Made by a program: the position numbers and the translations under genes. Below, piece by piece: positions 33,897 through 42,888 of a DNA stretch of 64,000 bases. The notes below the pieces were generated by a model. That model did not search any database. It worked only from the letters and a program-made list of their open reading frames with translations, and was not told the origin of the DNA. This stretch comes from Bifidobacterium coryneforme (GTDB lineage Bacteria > Actinomycetota > Actinomycetes > Actinomycetales > Bifidobacteriaceae): NCBI RefSeq assembly GCF_000737865.1, contig NZ_CP007287.1, positions 497,648-561,647 of the forward strand. The letters run 5' to 3'. How positions within the stretch are numbered: the first letter of the stretch is position 1; the number at the start of each line of letters is the position of its first letter.

Positions 33897-34922
33897 ATGG
33901 GATTTGTGACTATTCGCGATGTGGCGCAAGAAGCAGGTGTCTCCATCGCGACCGTCTCGCAGGTCCTGCACGGCAAGGGCAGATTCTCAAACAAAACCAA
34001 GACGTTGGTGCTGAACACCGTTGATGACCTGGGGTATATTCCGGACTCGAGGGCCCAGGCCATCCGTGCGTCCGATTCCAAAATGGTCGGCCTTTTGGTG
34101 CCTGATCTGCGTAACAGGTATTTCGCCGATCTGGTCAGCTCCGTTGAGGGGATTCTCTACGAGAGCGGATACAACACCCTGATCGGTACATCCGCGGAAA
34201 ACGTAGAGCGTCAGGACTCTTTCATCACCAACATCCTGGGGCAGCGATTCGACGGACTGATTGTCATTCCCCAAGGCGAGAAGTCCGACGGGTTGAAGGC
34301 TCTGGTGAAGCGGAAACTTCCCACGGTCTTCGTGGATCGACGCGTACCGGGTATGGATACCATTCCCTATGTGGTTTCTGACCCCAGGCCCGGCCTGGAA
34401 GAGGCGATGGGCACACTGCGCGCCAATGGGCACAGGAAAATCGCCTACCTCGCCCACCCATCCTTGAAGTCTTTCAGCCTTAACGAGCGTGCAGAAGCCT
34501 TCAAAGCGCTGAGCCCCGACTTCTTCGGGGACGGCGGGGCCCTGACCCTCTCAAGTGATGGTACGGGTGCCTCTCTTGAAGCGGCCCTGGATAGGATTAC
34601 CGAATTCGGTGCCACGGCCCTCATCTTCGGGTACTCACCTGATGCAATCAGCTGTCTGGGCATCTTCCACGACCGTGGAATCAGAATCGGATCCCAGATG
34701 TCTCTTATCTCCTTCGATGATATCGATGTCTTCAATCTCATGACCCCCAGGATTTCAATCATCTCCCAGCAGGCCGGTCACATGGGGCGCAGGGGAGTGG
34801 ATATGCTCCTTGAACTGATCCGGAATGGGGTTACGGGTCTGGGACCCATGTTGAGCATCCCCACGATTTTCGTCCAGCGGGAGTCTGTGGGGAAGATACA
34901 GGATTCCGATTCCCGTACCTGA
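33897..34922 (+). CDS. LacI/GalR-family regulator of the nucleoside locus
   Basis: Repressor of 341 residues. The helix-turn-helix is VTIRDVAQEAGVSIATVSQV (4-23), with the hinge helix near SRAQAIRAS. The sensor domain (about 60-335) resembles ribose/purine-type members: MVGLLVPDLRNRYFADLVSS and SLISFDDIDVFNLMTPRIS. ATG follows AGAAAGAG closely. Position after the GNAT-nucleoside hydrolase-permease genes suggests control of that operon by ribose, a nucleoside or a base through 30833-30852. Confidence 0.9.
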   Translation: MGFVTIRDVAQEAGVSIATVSQVLHGKGRFSNKTKTLVLNTVDDLGYIPDSRAQAIRASDSKMVGLLVPDLRNRYFADLVSSVEGILYESGYNTLIGTSAENVERQDSFITNILGQRFDGLIVIPQGEKSDGLKALVKRKLPTVFVDRRVPGMDTIPYVVSDPRPGLEEAMGTLRANGHRKIAYLAHPSLKSFSLNERAEAFKALSPDFFGDGGALTLSSDGTGASLEAALDRITEFGATALIFGYSPDAISCLGIFHDRGIRIGSQMSLISFDDIDVFNLMTPRISIISQQAGHMGRRGVDMLLELIRNGVTGLGPMLSIPTIFVQRESVGKIQDSDSRT

Positions 34923-34985
34923 GCGGGGCCGGGAAGATGATTCATGTCATTTTCCGAGACCGCCCTGGCGGCAAACGCCCGGTGG

Positions 34986-34991
34986 TATATT
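34986..34991 (+). promoter_or_regulatory. Putative -10 box for ileS
   Basis: TATATT lies seven bases before the predicted start of the T-box leader. No convincing -35 was found. Confidence 0.4.
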
Positions 34992-34997
34992 CTTTAG

Positions 34998-35175
34998 GTA
35001 GTGGGCAGTGATCCGTTATCAGCGGGGAGCCTTCGGAAGAACGGGACCATTGCGATGCGTCCCCAGTAGAACCGACGGGTGGGCCCGTACAGCCCAATCA
35101 GATCAAGCGGTCCGGTACGGTTCCGTCCGGGCAAGCGAGGTGGTACCGCGGTGGACCCCAGGGTCCCTCGTCCTC
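34998..35175 (+). promoter_or_regulatory. ileS: Ile-specific T-box leader, translational type
   Basis: The leader carries the conserved T-box core GGTGGTACCGCGG (TGGT bulge at 35141-35144, which pairs with the ACCA end of uncharged tRNA). A plausible Ile specifier codon ATC lies at 35011-35013. TCCTCG (35171-35176) is exactly complementary to CGAGGA (35198-35203), which includes the ileS ribosome site, and there is no T-run. Uncharged tRNA-Ile would therefore free the ribosome site, as in the actinobacterial ileS class. Confidence 0.88.
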
Positions 35176-35212
35176 GACATGGTGAATGAGCAACCAGCGA
35201 GGAGCGTGAACG

Positions 35213-38200
35213 GTGAATCGGACCACTGATACCTCAACCATGACAAGTCGGGGCGGCGACGTCTACCCCAAGGCGGTGGTCGACCCTGCTCTGTCCAGGG
35301 TGACACCCAACCCATCCTTCCCCGGGATGGAGGAGTCCGTGCTGGACTACTGGGACCGTGACGATACCTTCGACAAGTCCGTGGACCGTCGGCCCTCGGG
35401 CGACCATGCGGACAACGAGTTCGTCTTCTTTGACGGTCCTCCTTTCGCCAATGGTCTGCCCCACTACGGGCACCTGCTGACCGGGTACGTCAAGGACGTG
35501 ATTCCTCGCTATCAGACCATGAAGGGGCGAAAGGTCAACCGGGTCTTCGGCTGGGACACCCACGGCCTGCCCGCCGAGCTTGAGGCCCAGCGCGAACTTG
35601 GCATCGACAGCGTGGACCAGATCGAGGGCATGGGCATCGAGAAGTTCAATGATGCCTGCCGTGCCTCGGTGCTCAAGTACACGGGCGAGTGGAAGGACTA
35701 TGTCCATCGTCAGGCACGCTGGGTCGACTTCGACCACGGCTACAAGACCCTCGACGTCTCCTACATGGAGTCGGTCATGTGGGCCTTCAAGACCCTCTAC
35801 GACAAGGGTCTGGCCTATAAGGGGAACCGGGTTCTGCCTTACTGCTGGAAGGACCAGACCCCCCTGTCCAATCATGAGCTGCGCATGGATGCGGATGTCT
35901 ACCAGGACCGGCAGGACACGACGGTTTCCGTGGCGGTCAAGCTTCGGGACGAGGACGCTTATGCCGTCTTCTGGACCACCACCCCCTGGACCGTCCCCAC
36001 CAATCTGGCCATCGTGGTCGGGGCCGGCATCGAGTACTCGGAGGTCAGCCCGGTGGAGGGCCCCTTCGCCGGTATGCGTTTCTACATAGCCACGGCCCGC
36101 CTGGGGGATTATGCCAAGCAGCTGGGGGAGGACTACCAGGTGGTCCGCACCCTCAAGGGGTCCGAGATGGAGGGTTGGCGGTACTGGCCCGTCTTCCCGT
36201 ACTTTGAGGGGGAGCAGGCCGAGTCCGAAGGCGGCACCCCCGGACCCAATGCCTATACGATTTACACGGCCGACTACGTCGACACGGTGGAGGGCACCGG
36301 TCTGGTCCACCAGGCCCCCTACGGCGAAGACGATATGAACACCCTGAACGCCAAGGGCATCCGCAGTGTTGATGTGCTCGATGCCGGTGCCGTATTCACC
36401 AGTGTCTGCCCGGACTATGAGGGCGTACAGGCCTTCGAGGCCAATATGCCCATCATCCGCAACCTACGTGCCGGGGACGGCCCCCTGGCCAGGGTTCCCG
36501 CCGAACACCGGGCCATACTCTTCCAGGAGAAGAGCTATGTCCATTCCTATCCCCACTGCTGGCGCTGCGGCACACCGCTGATCTACAAGCCGGTGTCCAG
36601 CTGGTTCGTCTCCGTGACCAAGATCAAGGATCGTCTCCTGGAACTCAACCAGGAGATCAACTGGATTCCGGAAAACGTCAAGGACGGACAGTTCGGTAAG
36701 TGGCTGGCCAACGCCCGCGACTGGTCCATCTCACGCAACAGATTCTGGGGTTCGCCCATACCGGTCTGGGTCTCGGACGATCCCAAGTACCCCAGGGTGG
36801 ATGTCTACGGCTCCCTGGAGGAGCTCAAGCGGGACTTCGGCCGCTACCCGACCGATGACAAGGGTCAGGTCAACATGCACCGACCCTGGATAGACCAGCT
36901 GACCAGGCCCAATCCTGACGACCCGACCGGCAAGTCGACCATGCACCGGATTTCGGACGTGCTGGACTGCTGGTTCGAATCGGGGTCCATGCCCTTCGCC
37001 CAGTTCCACTACCCCTTCGAGAACAAGCAGTACTTCGAGGACAGGGACCCCTGCGATTTCGTGGTGGAGTACATTGGTCAGACCCGTGGCTGGTTCTACA
37101 CCATGCACATCATGTCTACGGCGCTCTTCGACCGCCCGGCCTTCAAGAACGTGATCTGCCACGGTATCGTCCTGGGGTCCGACGGACAGAAGATGAGCAA
37201 GCATCTGCGCAACTACCCGGATGTGAATGGGGTCTTCGATGAGTATGGCTCAGATGCCATGCGCTGGTTCCTGATGAGCTCCTCCATCCTTCGTGGCGGC
37301 AACCTGGTGGTCACGGCCGATGGAATCCGCGATACGGTCCGCCAGGTCATGCTGCCGGTCTGGAGTTCCTACTACTTCTACACCCTCTATGCCAATGCGG
37401 CCAATGGGGGGAATGGGTATGAGGCGCAACGGCTGACGGCGGACCAGGTCGACGACCTGCCCGAAATGGACCGCTTCCTGCTGGCCCGTCTGCGTCGCCT
37501 GGTTCTGACCGTGGAGAAGGCCCTGGATGATTTCGCCATTTCGGATGCCTGCGATGCCGTCACCGACTTCATCGATGTGCTGACGAACTGGTACATCCGC
37601 AACAATCGTGACCGGTTCTGGAGCGAGGATCACCAGGCCTTCGACACCCTCTATACGGTTCTGGAGGTCTTCTCCAGGGTGCTGGCCCCGCTCGCCCCCA
37701 TGGAGGCCGAGGCGGTCTGGCGCGGGCTGACCGGCGGTGAGTCCGTCCACCTGGAGGATTGGCCCTTCCTGGTCGATGAGACCACTGGCGAAGAGACCGG
37801 GCTGGGTCAGGTCGTCAAGGACGATTCGGCCCTGGTCGCCGCCATGGAAAAGGTCCGGGAGGTTGTTTCAGCCACCCTCTCCCTGCGCAAGTCCGAGCAG
37901 ATTCGCGTCCGTCAGCCCCTCTCCAGACTGACCGTCATCGACCGCGATCCCGAGGCGGCCCGGCCCTACGCGGGTATCCTCAAGTCCGAACTCAACATCA
38001 AGGATGTGGAGTTCTGCACTCTGGACCAGGCCCAGGAAGAGGGTCTGCGCATCATCCACGACCTGAAGGTCAATGCCAGGGCCGCCGGGCCCAGGCTGGG
38101 CAAGCAGGTGCAGTTCGTCATCAAGGCCTCCAAGACCGGTGCCTGGCGTGAAGAGGACGGTCGTGTGGTCGTCCAGACCCCTGGCGGGGATGTGGCCCTG

Positions 38201-38560
38201 GAACCCGCCGAGTATCAGCTTGACAACCGGGTTGAGCAGGAGGACGGAGCCAGGATGGACCAGTCGGTCTCGTCCGCCCTGCCGACAGGAGGATTCGTCA
38301 TTCTCGATACCCAGCTCAACGACGACCTCCTCGCCGAGGGGTATGTGAGAGACCTGATTCGGCAGGTTCAGGATGCCCGTAAGGCCGCCGACCTGGATAT
38401 CGCAGATCGGATAGACCTGACCCTGACCCTGCCCGAGGCCGATGCATCGAAGGCCGAGCGGTTCCGGGACCTGATCAGCCAGGAGACCCTGGCCACCGGC
38501 CTGGAGATCAGGTCGGACGAGGGTCTGACCGAGGCCCAGGTGGACCTGGCCAAGGCCTGA
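35213..38560 (+). CDS. ileS: Isoleucyl-tRNA synthetase, eukaryote-like (mupirocin-resistant) class
   Basis: Cytoplasmic class Ia synthetase of 1115 residues that charges tRNA-Ile. The HIGH motif is HYGH (84-87) in PPFANGLPHYGHLLTGYVKD, and KMSK is at 660-663 in DGQKMSKHLRNYPD. An editing domain lies between (FWTTTPWTVPTNLA), and the anticodon-binding domain follows (SDACDAVTDFIDVLTNWYIR). The NYPD after KMSK fits the type-2, eukaryote-like IleRS; this class underlies intrinsic mupirocin resistance in bifidobacteria. GTG 35213 has AGGAG eight bases upstream and is preferred over ATG 35240. Confidence 0.96.
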   Translation: MNRTTDTSTMTSRGGDVYPKAVVDPALSRVTPNPSFPGMEESVLDYWDRDDTFDKSVDRRPSGDHADNEFVFFDGPPFANGLPHYGHLLTGYVKDVIPRYQTMKGRKVNRVFGWDTHGLPAELEAQRELGIDSVDQIEGMGIEKFNDACRASVLKYTGEWKDYVHRQARWVDFDHGYKTLDVSYMESVMWAFKTLYDKGLAYKGNRVLPYCWKDQTPLSNHELRMDADVYQDRQDTTVSVAVKLRDEDAYAVFWTTTPWTVPTNLAIVVGAGIEYSEVSPVEGPFAGMRFYIATARLGDYAKQLGEDYQVVRTLKGSEMEGWRYWPVFPYFEGEQAESEGGTPGPNAYTIYTADYVDTVEGTGLVHQAPYGEDDMNTLNAKGIRSVDVLDAGAVFTSVCPDYEGVQAFEANMPIIRNLRAGDGPLARVPAEHRAILFQEKSYVHSYPHCWRCGTPLIYKPVSSWFVSVTKIKDRLLELNQEINWIPENVKDGQFGKWLANARDWSISRNRFWGSPIPVWVSDDPKYPRVDVYGSLEELKRDFGRYPTDDKGQVNMHRPWIDQLTRPNPDDPTGKSTMHRISDVLDCWFESGSMPFAQFHYPFENKQYFEDRDPCDFVVEYIGQTRGWFYTMHIMSTALFDRPAFKNVICHGIVLGSDGQKMSKHLRNYPDVNGVFDEYGSDAMRWFLMSSSILRGGNLVVTADGIRDTVRQVMLPVWSSYYFYTLYANAANGGNGYEAQRLTADQVDDLPEMDRFLLARLRRLVLTVEKALDDFAISDACDAVTDFIDVLTNWYIRNNRDRFWSEDHQAFDTLYTVLEVFSRVLAPLAPMEAEAVWRGLTGGESVHLEDWPFLVDETTGEETGLGQVVKDDSALVAAMEKVREVVSATLSLRKSEQIRVRQPLSRLTVIDRDPEAARPYAGILKSELNIKDVEFCTLDQAQEEGLRIIHDLKVNARAAGPRLGKQVQFVIKASKTGAWREEDGRVVVQTPGGDVALEPAEYQLDNRVEQEDGARMDQSVSSALPTGGFVILDTQLNDDLLAEGYVRDLIRQVQDARKAADLDIADRIDLTLTLPEADASKAERFRDLISQETLATGLEIRSDEGLTEAQVDLAKA

Positions 38561-38572
38561 CGCAGGGCCGGA

Positions 38573-38614
38573 AAAATGGGGTTCCCATCCCGTCAAGGAT
38601 GGGAACCCCATTTT
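38573..38614. terminator. Strong bidirectional terminator after ileS
   Basis: Perfect 18-base arms (38573-38590 and 38597-38614) with a 6-base loop CGTCAA. The arms begin AAAA and end TTTT, so a T-run follows the GC-rich stem on both strands. It separates ileS from the convergent aldo/keto reductase gene. Confidence 0.92.
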
Positions 38615-38757
38615 CCTATGCCAGGTTGCGCTTGGCAGGTTTCATCGATCGAAGCACGTGGTCTGGTTGACTCCGCTCGGCCTGTAATCCGGGTCGTAAC
38701 CAGTCCTATCTCTCGGTCCTGGTCCGTACGATTGCCGCCTGCCACTCAGTGAGCGGC

Positions 38758-39705
38758 TCAGGCACCGACCTTGTCGCTGACGGTGTTCAGGGTCTGTACC
38801 TCGTCATCGCTCAATTCCAGTTTGGCTGCCGCCAGGAGGGCCGGCAGCTGTTCGGGAGTACGTGCCGAGGCGATGGGGGCCGCAATCTGCGGGCGGTGGT
38901 TCAACCAGGCCAGGGCCACCGTGGCAAGCTCGGTCCCGTGCGCCTTGGCGATGTCGTCCATGGCAGACACCACGTCCAGGCCCTCCTGGGTGAAGAAGTC
39001 CTTGACCATGCCTTCACGCTGCTTGCCCTTCAGATCGTCCATGGTGCGATACTTGCCGGTAAGGAAGCCGGAAGCCAGGGAGAAGTAGGGGAATACGGCC
39101 AGGTCCTCGTCCTTGGCGACCTCCATGAGCCCATCCTCATAGGTGGATCGATACACCAGGTTGTACTGAGGTTCCAGGGCCACCGGCAGGGTCAGATCGT
39201 TCTCACGGGCGATTCTGAACCATTCGCGAATCCGGTCGGGGGAGTAGTTCGAAAGGCCGATGGCACGGACCTTGCCCTCCTTGACCAGCTTGTCGAAAGC
39301 GGAGACGGTCTCTTCCAAGGGGGTCTTCTGATCATCGAAGTGGGCGTAGTAGAGGTCGATTACATCCACGCCCAGGCGAAGCATGGAGGCGTTGGCTGCA
39401 TGCTCGATGTTCTCGGCCGATAGACCGGGATACTGAGGATGCTGGCTGACCTTGGTGGCCACCAGTACCTCGTTTCGTTTTCCGCTCCTGGCCAGCCATC
39501 GGCCCAGGATGATCTCGGACTCACCGCCGGAGTGGCCCGGAGCCCAGGCCGAGTAGACGTCGGCGGTGTCAATCAGGTTTCCCCCGGCTTCGACGTAGGC
39601 ATCGAGGACCCGGTCGCTGGTTTGCTCATCGCTGGTCCATCCAAAGGTGTTTCCACCAAGCACTAAAGGGAAGATATCCGTATCGGTATTGCGAAGTTGT
39701 GTCAT
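38758..39705 (-). CDS. Aldo/keto reductase
   Basis: NADPH-dependent oxidoreductase with a TIM barrel, 315 residues. The catalytic tetrad can be placed: Asp46 and Tyr51 in NLIDTADVYSAW, Lys85 in VATKVSQ and His122 in LYYAHFDD. The NADP-binding end is IAAPIASARTPEQL. It resembles the YajO/Tas-like group acting on small aldehydes and ketones; the true substrate is not known. GAAAGGA precedes the ATG. It is monocistronic and convergent with ileS. Confidence 0.93.
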   Translation of the reverse strand: MTQLRNTDTDIFPLVLGGNTFGWTSDEQTSDRVLDAYVEAGGNLIDTADVYSAWAPGHSGGESEIILGRWLARSGKRNEVLVATKVSQHPQYPGLSAENIEHAANASMLRLGVDVIDLYYAHFDDQKTPLEETVSAFDKLVKEGKVRAIGLSNYSPDRIREWFRIARENDLTLPVALEPQYNLVYRSTYEDGLMEVAKDEDLAVFPYFSLASGFLTGKYRTMDDLKGKQREGMVKDFFTQEGLDVVSAMDDIAKAHGTELATVALAWLNHRPQIAAPIASARTPEQLPALLAAAKLELSDDEVQTLNTVSDKVGA

Positions 39706-40058
39706 GAATCGTCCTTTCGGGAAAGGTGCATTCGTCCACGGTTTCGGCGCGGGCTGGTAAGGCCGAGTCTATTACCTTCGATTACGCTGGCGATGTATTT
39801 CCAAAGTCCGGAGAGGCTCAGACCAAGATTCGAACCCAGTGGTGCTGAAATGACGGCATCGCGGATACCCGGCCAGGAGCCCGAGGTCAGGACCCTTGAG
39901 GAGGGCGGGGGGGGGTAGACGAAACCATGACTTAACCGTGCTGGTCGCGTTGGTCGCCAGACGATCTGTTTCAGGCCAGGCATTTCGCTTCGATGTCCTG
40001 ACGGCAGACGCACACCACCGAAAGTCCGACCACCAATCAGCCGGATGGCTCGCCGGAT
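39706..40058. other. Intergenic region of about 350 bases, no gene supported
   Basis: Lies between the aldo/keto reductase and patatin genes. It holds a run of nine G (39907-39915) and a T-arm-like string near 39831-39845, but no complete tRNA. The minus-strand frame 39772-40161 runs into the patatin gene and has no ribosome site. It should contain the reductase promoter and the end of the patatin transcript. Confidence 0.5.
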
Positions 40059-40910
40059 TCAGTCGGACAGGAAGTTCCTGATGGCCTCGGCACTCCGATA
40101 ACCCTTGTCGTACATCTCGTTCAACCCCTTCATGGACTTGCTGAGGGTGGTCAGTCCGCACAGACTGTCGGGTGCCAGAATCAGGACCTTGCCATCTCTC
40201 TCGGCCTCCTTGGCAAGGGCCACTTCGTCGTTGTAGGTCCTGTATCGCTCCAGGAGCCGTTCCGCGGCCGCCGGGTAGGTCCTGGACAGGATTTTGGCCG
40301 GGAGGACGTCCTTCTTCTGCTCGCGCAGGATATCGCGCTGACGGGTCAGGATCAGAACCACGCGTTCGTACCCCTCATCCAGGGCCTTCCTTATCGGTAC
40401 CGGGTCGGCGATGCCGCCGTCCAGGTAGGGTACTCCCTCGATCATGTAGGCCTTGTTCGCCACCGGTACCGTTGATGAGGCCTTGAGAATGTCGTAGTTG
40501 TCCTGTGCCAGGTCGGACTTGTCGAAGTATGTCGTCGATCCGTCAAGTGCGTTGCATGCCACAACGGTCAACCCCGCTGGGTTCTTTCTCAACGCAGGGT
40601 AATCCAAGGGGCATTCTCCGTCGTGGGCCGAAAGCGTCCCATAGACGTAGTCCAGGTTGACGTAACTTCCCTCCCTGAGGAAGTTGCCGGCACTCGCGTA
40701 CTTCTTTCGCGAGGAGTAGACCGTATAGAACTTGTAGCATCGCCTGAGTTGACCAGCCTGGAAGGAGGCCAGGTTGGCGCTGCCCGCCGATACCCCGTAG
40801 CAGTGGTCGAAGGTTATGCCCTCCTCTATGCAACGGTCGAAGACCCCGGCGCCGAAGATGGAACGGAACCCGCCGCCTACGTCGATGACTGCTGTCCGGT
40901 TCGTTCCCAT
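40059..40910 (-). CDS. Patatin-like phospholipase (RssA/YjjU type)
   Basis: Ser-Asp dyad acyl hydrolase of 283 residues. The oxyanion stretch is DVGGGFRSIFGAG (10-22), the nucleophile Ser41 lies in GVSAG (39-43), and the dyad Asp164 in DGGIADPVP. The C-terminal part is helical. The pattern fits the bacterial patatin group of YjjU, thought to act on phospholipids or acyl esters; it is soluble with no signal peptide. The ATG has GAGGTG upstream. murI lies 57 bases further on, also on the minus strand but upstream of patatin, so a two-gene transcript is possible. Confidence 0.9.
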   Translation of the reverse strand: MGTNRTAVIDVGGGFRSIFGAGVFDRCIEEGITFDHCYGVSAGSANLASFQAGQLRRCYKFYTVYSSRKKYASAGNFLREGSYVNLDYVYGTLSAHDGECPLDYPALRKNPAGLTVVACNALDGSTTYFDKSDLAQDNYDILKASSTVPVANKAYMIEGVPYLDGGIADPVPIRKALDEGYERVVLILTRQRDILREQKKDVLPAKILSRTYPAAAERLLERYRTYNDEVALAKEAERDGKVLILAPDSLCGLTTLSKSMKGLNEMYDKGYRSAEAIRNFLSD

Positions 40911-40967
40911 AAGGCACCTCGTTTCGTCGGTTATCCCTCACAGCTTATGCGTGGATGATGGACAAAC

Positions 40968-41753
40968 TCAGGATTTGCAGGTTTCGAGCAGGTGGCGGGA
41001 GTACTCGATAATCCGTGGCGATGAATCGGAGTTGGCGATGTGGACCCGGCCCGGCGCTTCGCTCTCGTTCAGCCGCCCGGCCTCGGACAGGAGGTCCCTG
41101 AGGTGTCTGGCGGTGCCTTCATTGCCGTCCATCAGGGCCAGGCCCGGTGGACAGAGGCTGGCGATACGGTCCTTGAAGAAGACGAAGTGGGTGCATCCCA
41201 GAACGATTGAATCCATGGTGTCCAAGTCGTACAGGTCGAGGTACTTGTGAAGTGTCGCGTCCACAAGGTCATGGTCATCCAGGTGGCCCGACTCAACTAT
41301 CCGGACCAGGTCCGGACAGGGCTGGGCGAAAATCGTGTGGGTGGCCTTGAACCGGTCCATCAGACGGGAGAATCTGTCTTCCTTGAGAGTCAGGGGAGTG
41401 GCGGTCACAATGACCCGCTGGGGGAGGCCGCCGCCCCGCTGGCAGGCCGGTTTCAGTGCCGGCTCCATGCCGATGATGGGAACGGGATAGCGCCGACGCA
41501 TCTCTTCCACGCAGACGCTGGTGGCGGTGTTGCACGCAATGACCATTGCCTTGACGCCCTGGTCCATGAAGGCATCGCCGATGTCCATGCACCGTTGGGC
41601 CACCATCTCGGGAGGTTTGGTCCCGTAAGGGGCGTTCGCCGAGTCGCCGAAGTAGCTGAGTTCCTCGGAAGGCAGGAGGGCATGGATGCTGGCGGTGACG
41701 CTCAATCCTCCGAGTCCGGAATCAAAGATTCCGATCGGTGCCCCTGAACCCAT
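40968..41753 (-). CDS. murI: Glutamate racemase
   Basis: Converts L-glutamate to D-glutamate for peptidoglycan. The protein has 261 residues with the N-terminal [13 protein letters not shown] and both catalytic cysteines: Cys74 in IACNTATS and Cys187 in [21 protein letters not shown] is the substrate-site loop. AAAGGAG is eight bases before the ATG. It is divergent from dapF, with 67 bases between. Confidence 0.96.
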   Translation of the reverse strand: MGSGAPIGIFDSGLGGLSVTASIHALLPSEELSYFGDSANAPYGTKPPEMVAQRCMDIGDAFMDQGVKAMVIACNTATSVCVEEMRRRYPVPIIGMEPALKPACQRGGGLPQRVIVTATPLTLKEDRFSRLMDRFKATHTIFAQPCPDLVRIVESGHLDDHDLVDATLHKYLDLYDLDTMDSIVLGCTHFVFFKDRIASLCPPGLALMDGNEGTARHLRDLLSEAGRLNESEAPGRVHIANSDSSPRIIEYSRHLLETCKS

Positions 41754-41820
41754 CTGACCAGCTCCTTTCCAAGCCGAATGACCAGCCTAGCCTGTCGGTG
41801 AAAGGCCGTACCCTACAACC

Positions 41821-42849
41821 ATGAGTATTCCCCGGACTGTTTACAAAATGCATGCAACCGGCAACGATTTTGTGGTCTATGCGGATCCCCAGGGGACCCT
41901 GGAACCCAGTGCCGACCAGGTTCGCTGGCTCTGCGACAGGCACTTCGGGGTTGGCGCCGACGGGGTGATTCGTCTGGCCCACCCCCAGGATGTGAGCGAC
42001 CTGGACCAGGAGGCCATCGAGGGATGCAACAGGTTCGGCTGCCAGTGGTTCATGGATTATCGCAACGCGGACGGGTCACTGGCGCAGATGTGCGGCAACG
42101 GGACCAGGGCCATCACCCTCTTCGCCCAGAAGCAGGGGTTGGCTCCGACCATGGATGGATCATCCTTCCTGCTGGGCACCCGGGCCGGGGTCAAGCGCAT
42201 CGTTTCCCGTGGCGCCGCCTCTGACGTGGACGGGCATGTCTTTACCGTCAACATCGGTGCCTGGACCATGGGTGCCCTCGGCGGGCAGATGGTTGACGGC
42301 GGCGCCTTGGGCGGGTCGGCTCCGGGAACCCTGGTCGATATGGGCAATCCTCATGTGGTGGTCCTGGCAGGACTGGGCGAGGGGTTTGCCCGGCAGGATT
42401 CGGAAGGCACCGGGGTCGATGGGAACGGTGCAGGTGAGCACTCGCTACCGGATGGATTGCCGGGAGCTGTCTCCACTCTCCTGGGCAAGACCGAGCTGCC
42501 CGACCTGGACACCTTGGACCTCGGTAGGCAGCCAAATGCCCATCCGGGTCTTGACGAGGGGCAGAACATCGAGTTCCTCAGACTGGAATCCGTGGACCCC
42601 CAGACCGGATCGGGGCATGCCTCCATGCGCGTCTATGAACGTGGAGTGGGGGAGACCCTCTCATGCGGGACGGGGCTGAGTGCCAGCGGGGTGGTCCTGC
42701 GTGCCCTGACCGGCCTCGACCACTGGGCCATCCGTGTGGGTGGCGGTGTCCTGGATGTTGACGTGGACGACCAGGAAGTCCACCTGACCGGCGAGGCCAG
42801 GATGGTTGCGCGGGTATCCCTTGAGGACATCCCCCGGGGTCTGGCCTGA
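41821..42849 (+). CDS. dapF: Diaminopimelate epimerase
   Basis: PLP-independent epimerase interconverting LL- and meso-diaminopimelate, the penultimate step to lysine. Bifidobacterial walls usually carry Lys or Orn, so lysine supply is the likely use. Catalytic cysteines are Cys91 in AQMCGNGTRA and Cys282 in LSCGTGLSASG; HATGNDFVVY opens the protein. At 342 residues it is about 60 longer than usual, with an insertion rich in Gly/Asp (about 185-245) between the lobes. No ribosome site is seen; a -10-like TACCCT ends seven bases before the ATG, so the mRNA may be leaderless. Confidence 0.95.
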   Translation: MSIPRTVYKMHATGNDFVVYADPQGTLEPSADQVRWLCDRHFGVGADGVIRLAHPQDVSDLDQEAIEGCNRFGCQWFMDYRNADGSLAQMCGNGTRAITLFAQKQGLAPTMDGSSFLLGTRAGVKRIVSRGAASDVDGHVFTVNIGAWTMGALGGQMVDGGALGGSAPGTLVDMGNPHVVVLAGLGEGFARQDSEGTGVDGNGAGEHSLPDGLPGAVSTLLGKTELPDLDTLDLGRQPNAHPGLDEGQNIEFLRLESVDPQTGSGHASMRVYERGVGETLSCGTGLSASGVVLRALTGLDHWAIRVGGGVLDVDVDDQEVHLTGEARMVARVSLEDIPRGLA

Positions 42850-42888
42850 TTTGCCGAAGGCCGGCAAGAAAGCGGATTTCCGGTCGGG

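Noticed and set aside
35234-36310. 358-residue antisense frame under ileS
   Set aside because: Mirror of ileS codons, no ribosome site.
39831-39845. T-arm-like string suggesting a minus-strand tRNA
   Set aside because: No matching D-arm, anticodon stem or acceptor stem nearby, and the T-stem needs several G-T pairs.
39907-39915. Run of nine G as a phase-variation tract
   Set aside because: It lies outside any supported gene and away from a recognised promoter.
39772-40161. 129-residue minus-strand frame
   Set aside because: Overlaps the 3' end of the patatin gene in another frame and has no ribosome site.
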